From assembly GCA_022486815.1 (NCBI GenBank), contig JAKVJW010000009.1, positions 1 through 64,000 of the forward strand: a stretch of 64,000 nucleotides of DNA, in the 5' to 3' direction. Made by a program: the position numbers and the translations under genes. This document shows positions 9,383 through 19,227 of this stretch, in pieces. The first letter of the stretch is position 1. The number at the start of each line of letters is the position of its first letter. This DNA is from Prevotella sp. GTDB lineage: Bacteria; Bacteroidota; Bacteroidia; Bacteroidales; Bacteroidaceae. The notes under the pieces are model-generated. The model was given only the letters and a program-made list of their open reading frames with translations, was not told the origin of the DNA and did not search any database.

Positions 9383-10738
9383 ATGAATATATGTATCAAA
9401 GGTGGTACGATTGTTAATGAGGGACATTCTTTTCAGGGTGACCTTATTATAAAAAATAGTCGTATTGCTGAGATTATTCAGAGGAATCAAACTTCCCGTA
9501 GTATCTATGATCAGGTAATAGATGCTACGGGGTGTTTTGTCTTACCCGGTGTAATCGACGAACATGTACACTTCCGGGAGCCGGGAATGACCTTGAAGGC
9601 TGATATTGAAAGTGAGAGCAGGGCCGCTGCCTATGGTGGCGTAACTTCTTTCTTTGAGATGCCCAATACGAATCCTCCGACTGTCACACTTGAGAATCTT
9701 GCTGATAAATTTACAAGGGCTTCGCAGGAAAGCCATGTCAATTATAGTTTCTTCTTTGGCGCAACGAATAGCAATGCTTGTCTTTTTGACAAACTTGATT
9801 GTAGCCGCATTCCCGGAATAAAACTTTTTATGGGTGCAAGTACGGGAAATATGCTGGTGGACCGATTGGAATCCTTGAGGTCTGTCTTTAGTTCTGCCGC
9901 TTCTCTCGGCCTCCTTGTGATGGCACATTGTGAGGATATGGGGGTGATCTCTCAGAATATGAATCGGGAAAAGAACGTTTATGGAGAGGACCCGCCGGTC
10001 TTCCTGCATCCTGTCATACGTAGTGCGGAGGCTTGTTATAAAAGTACTCATCTGGCTGTGTCTCTTGCCAAAGAAACCGGTGCGAGACTTCATGTGGCCC
10101 ATATCTCTACCGGACGTGAATTGGAATTTGCAGTTCCCCAACCCGCAGATTCAGAAAAACTCCCTCAGATTACCCTGGAAGCGTGTGTACCTCATCTTTT
10201 CTTTTCTGCTGAGGACTATGCGGAGAAGGGTTCCCTTATCAAATGCAATCCAGCTATAAAAGGAAAGACTGAACGTACGGAATTACGAAGGGCACTGTCT
10301 GATGGACGGATTTTCTGTATCGGTACAGACCATGCCCCACATCAGTTGGAAAACAAGCTGGGGGGATGCGTGAAAGCTGCTTCAGGAATGCCTATGGTGC
10401 AGTTTTCGTTAGTGACGATGTTGGAACTGGTTGATGAGGGCGTTCTTACGATTGAGAAAATGGTGGAATTGATGTGTCATCATCCTGCTGTTCTTTTCGG
10501 TGTGAAGGATCGTGGTTTTTTGCGCAAAGGATATAAGGCGGATATTGCTATCGTGAAACCTCGTCAGCGTTGGCAGGTAACCAAAGATTGCATTCAGAGT
10601 AAGTGTAAATGGAGTCCTGTGGAGGGGCATGAATATAATTGGAAAGTAACGGATACCATCTGTAATGGTCATGTTATCTATCATTCGGGGCATTTTGATC
10701 CGGACTATCGTGGTGAAGAGATTCTCTTTGAACATTGA
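9383..10738 (+). CDS. pyrC: Dihydroorotase
   Basis: A 451-residue class I amidohydrolase of de novo pyrimidine synthesis, closing carbamoyl-aspartate to dihydroorotate. The metal-binding HVHFREPG motif lies at residues 61-68, the probable carboxylated lysine in IKLFMGASTGNML, histidines in MAHCED and VAHIS, and the catalytic Asp in GTDHAPH. Allantoinase shares the fold, but EHVHFREPG with SGMPMVQ favours dihydroorotase. I start at ATG 9383, since a TTG two codons upstream adds nothing conserved. Confidence 0.9.
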   Translation: MNICIKGGTIVNEGHSFQGDLIIKNSRIAEIIQRNQTSRSIYDQVIDATGCFVLPGVIDEHVHFREPGMTLKADIESESRAAAYGGVTSFFEMPNTNPPTVTLENLADKFTRASQESHVNYSFFFGATNSNACLFDKLDCSRIPGIKLFMGASTGNMLVDRLESLRSVFSSAASLGLLVMAHCEDMGVISQNMNREKNVYGEDPPVFLHPVIRSAEACYKSTHLAVSLAKETGARLHVAHISTGRELEFAVPQPADSEKLPQITLEACVPHLFFSAEDYAEKGSLIKCNPAIKGKTERTELRRALSDGRIFCIGTDHAPHQLENKLGGCVKAASGMPMVQFSLVTMLELVDEGVLTIEKMVELMCHHPAVLFGVKDRGFLRKGYKADIAIVKPRQRWQVTKDCIQSKCKWSPVEGHEYNWKVTDTICNGHVIYHSGHFDPDYRGEEILFEH

Positions 10739-10808
10739 TGGCATAGTAAATGTGCAGATGGATGCGTATTGACTTACTGATTAAAGAAAATGGAAACAGA
10801 TACTTCAG

Positions 10809-11627
10809 ATGCGAAAGATCATTACTTATGAGGTCAGTGAGATAGAACCTTATATCAATTGGCTCTATTTCTATCATGCCTGGAATATGGATGGGAAACC
10901 TTTAGAGGAGAAGGAACATCTTCATCTTGAGGCTGAAAAACTGTTGGATTCCTGGCAGGGAAAGGTTCGTACTCGTGCTGTTTTTGGCTTGTATGAAGCG
11001 AACGGTGACGGGGATGATCTCTTGCTTAATGGTGTCCGTATTCCGATGCTTCGTCAGCAAAAGGCGGAGAAACCGGGAGAGCCGAATCTCTGTATGGCTG
11101 ATTTTGTCCGTCCGCTTTCTTCTGGCATTAAGGATCGGGCCGGCGCTTTTGCTACTACTGTAGATACGGTGAGAGTAGAGGAGAGTCAGAATGATCCTTA
11201 TCGGAAGATGCTGTTACAGACCTTGTCTGACCGTCTTGCTGAGGGGACGGCGGAGAGAATGCATGAAGAGGTGAGACGCCATTACTGGGGATATGCACCG
11301 GATGAGCACCTTACAATGCAGGAGACTCATCTGGAAAAATATCAGGGTATACGACCGGCTGTAGGTTATCCGTCTTTGCCGGATACAAGCATGAACTTCA
11401 TTCTAAGTGACTTGCTGGACATGAAGGAGATTGGTATCCGACTCACAGAGAACGGGATGATGATCCCTCATGCTTCGGTGAGTGGGTTCTTGTTCTCGAA
11501 TCCTCAGAGCCATTATTTCGATTTAGGGAAAATAGGAGAGGATCAGTTGCTGGATTATGCCCGTCGGCGGGGATTGCCGGTAGAACTGATGAGGCATTTT
11601 CTCCAGTCAAGTTTGCTTAGAAAATAG
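10809..11627 (+). CDS. Stand-alone methionine synthase (MetH) activation domain
   Basis: A 272-residue protein that matches only the C-terminal activation domain of cobalamin-dependent methionine synthase. The diagnostic blocks are there: RPAVGYPSLPDTS, the AdoMet-binding segment, and SGFLFSNPQSHYFDLGKIGEDQLLDYA. In full-length MetH this domain binds S-adenosylmethionine for reductive remethylation of inactive cobalamin. No homocysteine, folate or cobalamin-binding domains are encoded beside it, so it must act with a MetH encoded elsewhere or have been repurposed. It sits 70 bp after pyrC. Confidence 0.85.
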   Translation: MRKIITYEVSEIEPYINWLYFYHAWNMDGKPLEEKEHLHLEAEKLLDSWQGKVRTRAVFGLYEANGDGDDLLLNGVRIPMLRQQKAEKPGEPNLCMADFVRPLSSGIKDRAGAFATTVDTVRVEESQNDPYRKMLLQTLSDRLAEGTAERMHEEVRRHYWGYAPDEHLTMQETHLEKYQGIRPAVGYPSLPDTSMNFILSDLLDMKEIGIRLTENGMMIPHASVSGFLFSNPQSHYFDLGKIGEDQLLDYARRRGLPVELMRHFLQSSLLRK

Positions 11628-11792
11628 TTTCTCCTTAGAAGGAGAACGGATTTAAAATAATAATAGGATGGGTCTTGGAGATAAAGGGTCATTCTTTAAT
11701 GTTTAGGAAAAGGAGTTTGGTTTCATAAATTGGATATATCCTGAAAATCAGGGATTCCAGGAGATCAACTTTGAATAATAGGAAGAAAGCGT

Positions 11793-12974
11793 GTGATAGC
11801 AAGAATAGTTGTATGGGTCATCCTATTGATAGTATTGCCCGATGTGTACCTCTATGTTCACTTTGTGCGCCATCGTACCAGACCGCTACGGTGGTGGATA
11901 ACTATGTTGTGGTGGACGACTTCTGTTGGCATGATTGCCTATACCGTAGGGTTGTCCTGTGTGAAGAGTTTCATACCGGACAATTTTGCGTGGATAGAGG
12001 TCTATCTCTTCCTGGCTGTCATCTTGATAAATCCAAAGGCAGTTTTTGCGGTCTGCTCCCTGGTGGGTTCTGCATGGTGCCGCTTCAGGCATACGAGTAT
12101 CAATAGGGGTAACCGTGTAGGTGTGATTCTGGCGGGACTGTTAGTCCTGGTATCTGTATATGGCTTGACTGTCGGTCCGAGAAAGTTGCATGTGACACAT
12201 GTCAATCTTTATTTTAAGGATCTGCCGTCTGAATTTGAAGGTTATAAGATCGTACAGTTCAGCGATGCTCATGTGGGGACATTCAACCTTTTTATGCATG
12301 GGATACTGGTACAAGATGTGGACAGTATCATTGCCCAGAAGGCTGATTTGATCTGCTTTACAGGTGATCTTGTGGATGTCCGTGCTTCCGAAATCTATCC
12401 GTGCAGATCCACTCTTGCACGGTTGGCGCGTGAATCAGGAGCACCGGTGTATAGCATATTGGGTAACCATGATTACAGTGCTTATCTGAATGCTTCACCT
12501 GTGGAGAACAGGGAGAATGAGAAAGAACTACAGGAACAGGAACGTCAGTTGGGCTGGAAACTGTTGATGAATGAGCATGCTGTCATCCATCGGGGGAACG
12601 ACTCTATTGTCATCGGTGGAGAAGAAAATGAAGGCTCAAGAAGGTTTCCTAAGAAATCGGATCTTTCGAAAACCCTTAGAGGGGTTGGACCACGTGCTTT
12701 CCTGATCATGCTCCAGCATGATCCGACAGCCTGGGATGATAGTATTCGTCCTTATTCTCATGCCCGGCTTACCCTGTGCGGACACACTCATGGGGGACAG
12801 ATAGACATCTTAGGACTGCGTCCTACTCGACTGTCCTACAGGGAAGATAATGGACTTTATCAGAAAAAGGGTTGTTATCTGTATGTCTCTTCTGGAATAG
12901 GTGCTCTTATCCCCTTTCGCTTCGGCGCAACTCCGGATATTGTGGTGATTACGCTGCATAGGAAATCTGAATAG
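11793..12974 (+). CDS. Membrane-anchored metallophosphoesterase
   Basis: A 393-residue protein with about four N-terminal transmembrane helices (residues 1-130) and a calcineurin-like phosphoesterase domain. The metal motifs appear in order: FSDAHVG, TGDLVD, GNHDYS, and GHTHGGQ near the C-terminus. The YaeI/YkuE-type architecture suggests hydrolysis of a lipid or envelope phosphate (UDP-diacylglucosamine pyrophosphatase-like enzymes belong to this superfamily). The start is GTG at 11793 preceded by AGGAAG; there is no in-frame ATG upstream after the stop at 11772. Confidence 0.87.
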   Translation: MIARIVVWVILLIVLPDVYLYVHFVRHRTRPLRWWITMLWWTTSVGMIAYTVGLSCVKSFIPDNFAWIEVYLFLAVILINPKAVFAVCSLVGSAWCRFRHTSINRGNRVGVILAGLLVLVSVYGLTVGPRKLHVTHVNLYFKDLPSEFEGYKIVQFSDAHVGTFNLFMHGILVQDVDSIIAQKADLICFTGDLVDVRASEIYPCRSTLARLARESGAPVYSILGNHDYSAYLNASPVENRENEKELQEQERQLGWKLLMNEHAVIHRGNDSIVIGGEENEGSRRFPKKSDLSKTLRGVGPRAFLIMLQHDPTAWDDSIRPYSHARLTLCGHTHGGQIDILGLRPTRLSYREDNGLYQKKGCYLYVSSGIGALIPFRFGATPDIVVITLHRKSE

Positions 12975-13041
12975 TGTGATGGAATTCTTTGTAAATTTTA
13001 TGGATTATAATAGAAACCAAAATAACTAGTCTTAACAAACT

Positions 13042-13812
13042 ATGAAATTGATAGTGATTTTTTCTTACCGTCTATACCAGTTGGTGATTTTCTTGCCGAT
13101 TTTCCTGGTATTAACTATCATCTGTGCTCTGATGGCTATTATCGGCTGTCTTGTTGGTAATGAGCACTTCTGGAGTTACTATTCCGGAAAGATCTGGTCG
13201 ATGTGGACGGTTCGTTTGCTTTTCCTGCCTGTAAAGATTGAGGGGAGAGAGAATCTGGATGAGAATCAGAGTTATGTGTTTGTCGCCAATCATCAGGGAA
13301 CATTTGATATATTCCTGATCTATGGCTTCCTCAACCGGAATTTTAAATGGATGATGAAAAGGGAACTGGAACGTATCCCTTTTGTCGGGCCGGCTTGTAA
13401 GTCCTGTCATCATATCTTCGTTGACAAGCGTACACCGACCGGTGTCCGTCGTACGATTGAAGAGGCTCAAAACACTTTGAAGGAGGGGATGTCTTTGGTT
13501 GTCTTCCCGGAAGGAGCCCGGACATGGACAGGGCACATGGGCGTCTTTCGCCGCGGTCCTTTTCTGCTTGCAGATGAATTGCAGTTGCCTGTCTGTCCTT
13601 TGACGATCAATGGCAGTTTTGAGATAAAACCACGAATGAAAGACTTGTGGTGGGTTTACTGGCATCCTCTGACATTGACCATTCATAAGCCTATTCCTCC
13701 TCATGGACAGGGTCGTGAGAATGAAAAATACCAGATGAAGGAAAGTTATGAGGCGATCATGTCGTCTTTGGAACCCGATTATCAGGGATTTGTGGAAAAT
13801 ACGGACCAATAA
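13042..13812 (+). CDS. plsC: 1-acyl-sn-glycerol-3-phosphate acyltransferase
   Basis: A 256-residue membrane enzyme that adds the second acyl chain to lysophosphatidic acid to give phosphatidic acid. The catalytic HX4D motif reads HQGTFD at residues 84-89, and the glycerol-phosphate-binding FPEGAR block is at 155-160, both correctly spaced. One or two N-terminal hydrophobic helices (about 8-35) anchor it. It follows the phosphoesterase and precedes a polyprenol-phosphate glycosyltransferase, so the neighbourhood has a lipid and envelope theme. Confidence 0.9.
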   Translation: MKLIVIFSYRLYQLVIFLPIFLVLTIICALMAIIGCLVGNEHFWSYYSGKIWSMWTVRLLFLPVKIEGRENLDENQSYVFVANHQGTFDIFLIYGFLNRNFKWMMKRELERIPFVGPACKSCHHIFVDKRTPTGVRRTIEEAQNTLKEGMSLVVFPEGARTWTGHMGVFRRGPFLLADELQLPVCPLTINGSFEIKPRMKDLWWVYWHPLTLTIHKPIPPHGQGRENEKYQMKESYEAIMSSLEPDYQGFVENTDQ

Positions 13813-13922
13813 GAAAGAGATTTACAAATAAATTTTCTAAATTTGCAATTCAAAGGGGCATCGGACTATCGAAAACATCCTTAGCCTTTGATGTAAATGA
13901 TCGGTATCTAAAAACAAAGTGT

Positions 13923-14666
13923 ATGGATGATTCTGTAGTCATAATTCCTACTTATAACGAGAAGGAAAATGTGGAGAAAATTATTCGGGCTGTCATGGGA
14001 TTGGAGAAACATTTTCATATTCTCATCATTGATGACGGCAGTCCGGATGGTACAGGTGATATTGTCCGCAGATTGATGGAAAAGGAGTTTTCCGGCAGTT
14101 TGTTTATGATTGAGCGAAAAGGCAAACAGGGATTGGGTACAGCTTATATCATGGGCTTCAAATGGGCTCTGGAACATCAGTATGAGTATATCTTTGAAAT
14201 GGATGCTGACTTTAGCCATAACCCTGCCGATTTGCCGCGGTTGTACGCGGCTACTCATGATGAGGGATATGATGTGGCTGTCGGGTCCCGCTATGTAAGT
14301 GGTGTCAATGTAGTCAACTGGCCCATCGGACGGGTATTGATGAGTTATTTCGCATCAGACTATGTACGCTTTATTACGGGTATCAATGTTCATGATACTA
14401 CAGCTGGATTTGTGTGTTATAAGCGCAGGGTACTGAATACGATCCAACTCGATCGGATTCATTTCAAAGGGTATGCCTTTCAGATTGAGATGAAGTATAC
14501 TGCATATAAAATTGGTTTTAAGATAAAGGAAGTACCGGTCATATTCGTCAACCGCCGTGAGGGGACGAGTAAGATGACCGGTGGTATTTTCAGCGAAGCT
14601 TTCTTTGGCGTGATTCGTCTTCGCCTGGACGGCTGGCTCCGTAAATATCCCAAACTTCCTGAATAG
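13923..14666 (+). CDS. Polyprenol monophosphomannose synthase-like GT2
   Basis: A 247-residue soluble GT2 glycosyltransferase of the dolichol-phosphate mannose synthase type. It has VVIIPTYNEKENV at residues 5-17, the nucleotide-binding IIDDGSPDGTGDI at 35-47, and DAD at 94-96 as the DxD metal site. The C-terminal KMTGGIF and VPVIFVNRREGTSKM blocks are typical. It should load mannose or glucose onto a polyprenyl phosphate for periplasmic glycosylation. No C-terminal membrane domain is present. Two bases separate it from mfd. Confidence 0.88.
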   Translation: MDDSVVIIPTYNEKENVEKIIRAVMGLEKHFHILIIDDGSPDGTGDIVRRLMEKEFSGSLFMIERKGKQGLGTAYIMGFKWALEHQYEYIFEMDADFSHNPADLPRLYAATHDEGYDVAVGSRYVSGVNVVNWPIGRVLMSYFASDYVRFITGINVHDTTAGFVCYKRRVLNTIQLDRIHFKGYAFQIEMKYTAYKIGFKIKEVPVIFVNRREGTSKMTGGIFSEAFFGVIRLRLDGWLRKYPKLPE

Positions 14667-14668
14667 GC

Positions 14669-17600
14669 ATGACGATTGAGGAATTAAGTCTTTTGTATGG
14701 CAGATTGCCTCAGGCTGCTGCCCTTGTTAAATCTCTGGAGAGAAAGTCGAGGAAATCGGTTTTTCTCCAGGGATTAGTTGCTTCTGCCACTCCGATGCTT
14801 TTCGCATCGGTTTATAGTCATCTTCATCGTACACTTGTTTTTATCCTTGATGATGACGATGAGGCTGGATATTTTTATCATGACCTTACTCAGGTTCTTG
14901 GAAAGGATAGGGCTCTTTTTTTCCCAAGCAGTTATAAGCGTGCCGTAAAATATGGTCAACGGGATTCTGCCAAGGAGATTTTGCGTACTGAAGTCCTGGC
15001 TCGGCTGACGGGGAATGATTCTGCTTTTAATGCTGATCGGAATAGGAGTGAAGGACCGGAAAAAACGGAAGAGACGTTTATCGTTACTTATCCGATGGCT
15101 TTGGCTGAACTGGTCATCTCTCGCTCGAAGCTCGACTGTCAGGTCGTGAGGCTGAAAGTGGGAGGGCATGTCGAGGTATCCGATCTGATCAAACAACTTC
15201 GGGGATTGGGCTTTTCCGAACAGGATTATGTCTATGAGCCGGGGCAGTTTGCCTTACGCGGCAGCATCCTGGATGTTTATTCCTTTAGTTGTGAGAATCC
15301 TTATCGTATAGACTTTTTTGGGGATGAGATCGATACCATCCGTACTTTTGAGGTACAGGACCAGTTGAGTAAGGATAAGAAAACCGAGATTGAGATTGTT
15401 CCCGAACTGGCACAGTTGAAGAGTGACAAAATTCCTTTTCTCCAGTTTCTGCCGGAGGATTCAGTTCTTCTGTCTAAGGATTTTACATTTATCCGTGATG
15501 CGATAGGCCAGATCTATAGTGACGGCTTTTCCAGTCAGGCTTTGACTGAACGGATGGAGGGTCTTACGGAACAGGAACAGAAACAGATCATGATGCAGAT
15601 GAAAAAGGAGAACATACTCTGTATGCCGTCCCAGTTTGTTTCTGATTCTGAAAAGTTCCAGTGTGTGGAATTCGGACCTTTGTCAAATCAGCAAAATACG
15701 GTTATTCCTTTTCATACTGAACCTCAACCTCTTTATCATAAGAATTTCCAACTCCTTTCCGAGAGTCTGGAAGATTATCTGTTGAAGGGATATAAACTGT
15801 ATATACTGGCAGATAGTGCAAAACAGAACCAGCGTCTGAAGGAGATTTTTGCGGGGGAAGAATTAGCTAAGTATCATGTGCTGTTTACCCCTGTCGACCA
15901 TACTATCCATGAGGGGTTTGTGGATAATGATATGAAGGTCTGTCTTTTCACGGACCATCAGATCTTTGACCGTTTCCATAAATACAGTCTGCGCTCTGAC
16001 GGTGCCCGACTTGGGAAGATGGCACTGACGATGAAGGAACTGCAGGAAATGGATATTGGTGACTATATCGTTCATGTAGATTTCGGAATCGGTAAGTTTG
16101 GCGGTCTGGTCAGAGTACCGTTGCCTCCTGATCCCCGGCATCCTGAAAAGAGCGGCCGGCAGGGTTATCAGGAGATGATCCGTATCATCTATCGTAATAA
16201 CGACAAGGTGGATGTGTCCATCCATAGTCTGTATAAGATCTCCAAATACCGCAGTAATGATACCGATCAGCCGCCGCAGTTGTCTACTCTTGGTACGGGT
16301 GCATGGAATCGCCTGAAGGAGAAGGCGAAGAAGAAGATCAAGGACATCGCACGTGATCTGATCCGACTCTATGCTGAGCGTCGCAGGGAGAAGGGGTTTG
16401 CTTACAGTCCTGATAATTATATGCAGCACGAACTGGAGGCGAGTTTTATGTATGAGGATACTCCGGATCAGTATAAAGCTACTCAGGATATAAAACTGGA
16501 TATGGAATCTTCCCGTCCTATGGACCGTCTGGTCTGTGGTGATGTGGGCTTCGGGAAAACGGAAGTTGCTGTCCGGGCATCCTTTAAGGCTGCCTGTGAC
16601 TCGAAGCAGGTTGCCGTCTTGGTTCCTACTACCATACTGGCTTATCAGCATTACCAGACCTTTATGCAGCGTCTGAAGGATATGCCGGTACGCGTGGATT
16701 ACCTTTCACGTGCCCGTACGGCAAAGCAGACGAAAGAGATTCTGGCTGACTTGGCATCTGGAAGGATTGATATTCTTATAGGTACACAAAAATTGATTGG
16801 GAAGTCGGTGAAATGGCATGATCTCGGACTTCTTGTCGTTGATGAAGAGCAGAAGTTTGGTGTATCTACAAAGGAAAAATTACGGAAATTGAAAGTGAAT
16901 GTAGACACGCTTACCATGTCTGCAACGCCTATTCCTCGTACGTTACAGTTTTCTCTTATGGGAGCGCGTGATATGAGTATTATCCGTACTCCGCCGCCTA
17001 ACAGGTATCCGATCCATACAGAAGTGAGTACATTTGGGCACGAAGTCATTGCTGATGCCATCAATTTTGAGATGAGTCGTAATGGACAGGTGTTTTTTGT
17101 CAGTAACCGTATATCTAATCTTCCTGAACTGGCAAATATGATTCATAAGTATGTGCCCGACTGCCGTGTCGCAATTGGACACGGGCAGATGCGTCCGGAA
17201 GAATTGGAAAAGATCCTGATGGGGTTCTGCCAATATGATTATGATGTGTTTTTGTGTACGACTATTGTCGAGAATGGTATTGATATTCCGAATGCAAATA
17301 CGATTATCATCAATGATGCACATCGTTTCGGACTTGCAGACCTGCATCAGATGAGAGGACGGGTAGGGCGCTCTAACAAGAAAGCGTTTTGCTATCTGCT
17401 GGCTCCGCCAAAGAGCAGTCTGACTACTGAGGCGCGCCGTAGGTTGGAAGCACTGGAGAACTTCTCAGAACTTGGGAGTGGATTCAATCTGGCCATGCAG
17501 GATCTGGATATTCGTGGTGCCGGTAACCTGCTGGGTGCTGAGCAAAGTGGATTTATGGAAGATCTCGGGTATGAAACTTATCAGAAGATTCTCTCGCAGG

Positions 17601-18139
17601 CTGTCACAGAATTGAAGAACGAGGAGTTCCAGGATCTCTATTCTGAAGAGATGCAACAGGGACAGGTCATAACAGGAGATGATTTTGTTGATGACTGTGC
17701 TGTTGAAAGTGACCTGGAGATGTATTTTCCGGATAATTATGTACCTGGAAGTAGTGAGAGGATGCTGCTCTATCGTGAACTTGACCAGATCGAGGATGAC
17801 CATGCCCTGGAGGATTACCGGAAACGGCTTATTGACCGTTTTGGCCCTGTACCCCGGGAGGGTGAGGAACTGATGCGGGTAGTCCAGCTCCGGAAGTTGG
17901 GCAAGCATCTGGGGTGTGAGAAGATTATTCTCAAACAGGGGAATATGCAACTCCAGTTTGTCAGCAATGACAAGAGTCCGTTCTATCAGAGCCAGACCTT
18001 TGCAAAAGTGATCAGTTATGCTGCTAAGGCTGTACGGCGGACGAAACTTTATGAGCGTAATACCCATCGGCTGATGACGGTCAGGAACGTTCCTTCTGTA
18101 GAGGATGCTTGTCATTTACTTGAGGAAATCAGTAAATAA
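14669..18139 (+). CDS. mfd: Transcription-repair coupling factor
   Basis: A 1156-residue protein that removes stalled RNA polymerase and recruits UvrA. Domains in order are a UvrB-homology module (about 1-330), the CarD-like polymerase-interaction domain beginning with GDYIVHVDFGIGKF near residue 462, and a RecG-like translocase with Walker A GDVGFGKTE near 628, DEEQ near 724, and motifs SATPIPRTL, HGQM and MRGRVGR. The C-terminal TRCF domain closes it. Full length and intact. Its start two bases after the previous stop suggests co-transcription. Confidence 0.97.
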   Translation: MTIEELSLLYGRLPQAAALVKSLERKSRKSVFLQGLVASATPMLFASVYSHLHRTLVFILDDDDEAGYFYHDLTQVLGKDRALFFPSSYKRAVKYGQRDSAKEILRTEVLARLTGNDSAFNADRNRSEGPEKTEETFIVTYPMALAELVISRSKLDCQVVRLKVGGHVEVSDLIKQLRGLGFSEQDYVYEPGQFALRGSILDVYSFSCENPYRIDFFGDEIDTIRTFEVQDQLSKDKKTEIEIVPELAQLKSDKIPFLQFLPEDSVLLSKDFTFIRDAIGQIYSDGFSSQALTERMEGLTEQEQKQIMMQMKKENILCMPSQFVSDSEKFQCVEFGPLSNQQNTVIPFHTEPQPLYHKNFQLLSESLEDYLLKGYKLYILADSAKQNQRLKEIFAGEELAKYHVLFTPVDHTIHEGFVDNDMKVCLFTDHQIFDRFHKYSLRSDGARLGKMALTMKELQEMDIGDYIVHVDFGIGKFGGLVRVPLPPDPRHPEKSGRQGYQEMIRIIYRNNDKVDVSIHSLYKISKYRSNDTDQPPQLSTLGTGAWNRLKEKAKKKIKDIARDLIRLYAERRREKGFAYSPDNYMQHELEASFMYEDTPDQYKATQDIKLDMESSRPMDRLVCGDVGFGKTEVAVRASFKAACDSKQVAVLVPTTILAYQHYQTFMQRLKDMPVRVDYLSRARTAKQTKEILADLASGRIDILIGTQKLIGKSVKWHDLGLLVVDEEQKFGVSTKEKLRKLKVNVDTLTMSATPIPRTLQFSLMGARDMSIIRTPPPNRYPIHTEVSTFGHEVIADAINFEMSRNGQVFFVSNRISNLPELANMIHKYVPDCRVAIGHGQMRPEELEKILMGFCQYDYDVFLCTTIVENGIDIPNANTIIINDAHRFGLADLHQMRGRVGRSNKKAFCYLLAPPKSSLTTEARRRLEALENFSELGSGFNLAMQDLDIRGAGNLLGAEQSGFMEDLGYETYQKILSQAVTELKNEEFQDLYSEEMQQGQVITGDDFVDDCAVESDLEMYFPDNYVPGSSERMLLYRELDQIEDDHALEDYRKRLIDRFGPVPREGEELMRVVQLRKLGKHLGCEKIILKQGNMQLQFVSNDKSPFYQSQTFAKVISYAAKAVRRTKLYERNTHRLMTVRNVPSVEDACHLLEEISK

Positions 18140-18268
18140 GTTCATGTTCCCATTTCGAATGTGTCTGTGGAGGATAGCGATTCATTTCATTTTTCTATGA
18201 TGATAGGATTTGGTTACTATAGAAGATGAGTATGGAGAAACGTGTGCAGGATAGGTGATGAATAAATA

Positions 18269-18298
18269 AGTCCGGTCTTTTAGCTAAAAGACCGGACT
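18269..18298. terminator. Bidirectional terminator between mfd and gpx
   Basis: A perfect 30-bp palindrome (arm AGTCCGGTCTTTTAG) centred between convergent mfd and the peroxidase gene, with AT-rich flanks. It should fold equally well in both transcripts. Confidence 0.8.
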
Positions 18299-18333
18299 CA
18301 TAAATTGTATATAGAAAATTATATTTTTGCGTA

Positions 18334-18888
18334 TTACTCTTTCAGCAGTTTCTCAATCTCTGCAGCGACGTGCTCGATTTTCTCTGTGGGTTCAAAGCGA
18401 GTGACTACATGTCCCTTCTTATTGATCAGGAATTTCGTGAAATTCCATTTGATATCCGGCTTGTTTTTGTAGTCAGGATCTTCTTTTGAAAGCATCTTGT
18501 CCAGTACAGGATAGATAGGATGAGTCTCATCCCAGCCAGCAAACCCTTTTTTCTCCTTAAGGAATTTGTAAAGTGGCTCGGCATCATCTCCGTTAACCTT
18601 TATTTTCTTGAATTGAGGGAATTCTGTTCCATAGTTAAGTTTGCAGAACTGGTGAATACTCTCGTCTGTACCGGGAGCTTGTTGAGCAAACTGATTACAG
18701 GGGAAGTCAAGAATCTCAAAACCTTGAGGATGATACTTTTCATACAATTTCTCCAAGTCTGCATAGGTTGGAGTAAAACCACATTTCGTGGCAGTGTTGA
18801 CAATCAGAAGTACTTCATTCGCGTACTCCTTCAATGATACAGAATTACCTTTTCTGTCTTTGACTGTGAACTCGTAAATTGTTTTCAT
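18334..18888 (-). CDS. Glutathione peroxidase family thiol peroxidase
   Basis: A 184-residue cytoplasmic peroxidase. The peroxidatic cysteine is Cys36 in NTATKCGFTP (not selenocysteine), with Gln66 in FPCNQF and Trp148-Asn149 in KWNFTKF completing the catalytic tetrad. Bacterial enzymes with Cys in this position usually take electrons from thioredoxin, which fits an anaerobe, so the glutathione in the family name may mislead. Monocistronic, and convergent with mfd. Confidence 0.92.
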   Translation of the reverse strand: MKTIYEFTVKDRKGNSVSLKEYANEVLLIVNTATKCGFTPTYADLEKLYEKYHPQGFEILDFPCNQFAQQAPGTDESIHQFCKLNYGTEFPQFKKIKVNGDDAEPLYKFLKEKKGFAGWDETHPIYPVLDKMLSKEDPDYKNKPDIKWNFTKFLINKKGHVVTRFEPTEKIEHVAAEIEKLLKE

Positions 18889-19227
18889 TTTCTTAGTTTA
18901 TCTAATTGATAAAATTGGTTAAGAATTAATCTATATTTATCTGTAACGCAAAGATAATTAATTATCCTGTGAAAACAAATCAAATTTTGAAAATTATTTT
19001 ATTTTTTAGGGATAATTTAAATACAGGTCTTCTTCTTTTTGAGTTTGAAGGAAACCTTTTGTACTGTTGGATTTAGAGTTTCTTTGTCTTGTTTAAGGGC
19101 TATTTAAAATCAATATTATGGATTCTGTAGGGAAATCCCCCCAATAAAATAGGAATAAAAGTTGGCTTGTTGGTTTTTTTTCTCTTATCTTTGTTGCAAT
19201 ATATAGAAACAATAAAAATTGAATAAT
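18889..19227. other. Divergent intergenic region
   Basis: The 339-bp AT-rich spacer between two divergent genes. The right-hand promoter box is listed separately. Nothing else I can support. Confidence 0.4.
19186..19193 (+). promoter_or_regulatory. Promoter -7 box for the aromatic-rich lipoprotein
   Basis: TATCTTTG fits TAnnTTTG, 35 bp before the ATG at 19228. A TTGTTGG element about 19 bp upstream could serve as the -33 element. Confidence 0.6.

Noticed and set aside
9542..10141. Minus-strand frame of 199 codons within dihydroorotase
   Set aside because: Shadow of the real gene; composition is not protein-like.
15863..16651. Minus-strand frame of 262 codons within mfd
   Set aside because: Antisense to a highly conserved gene and without its own promoter or family signature.
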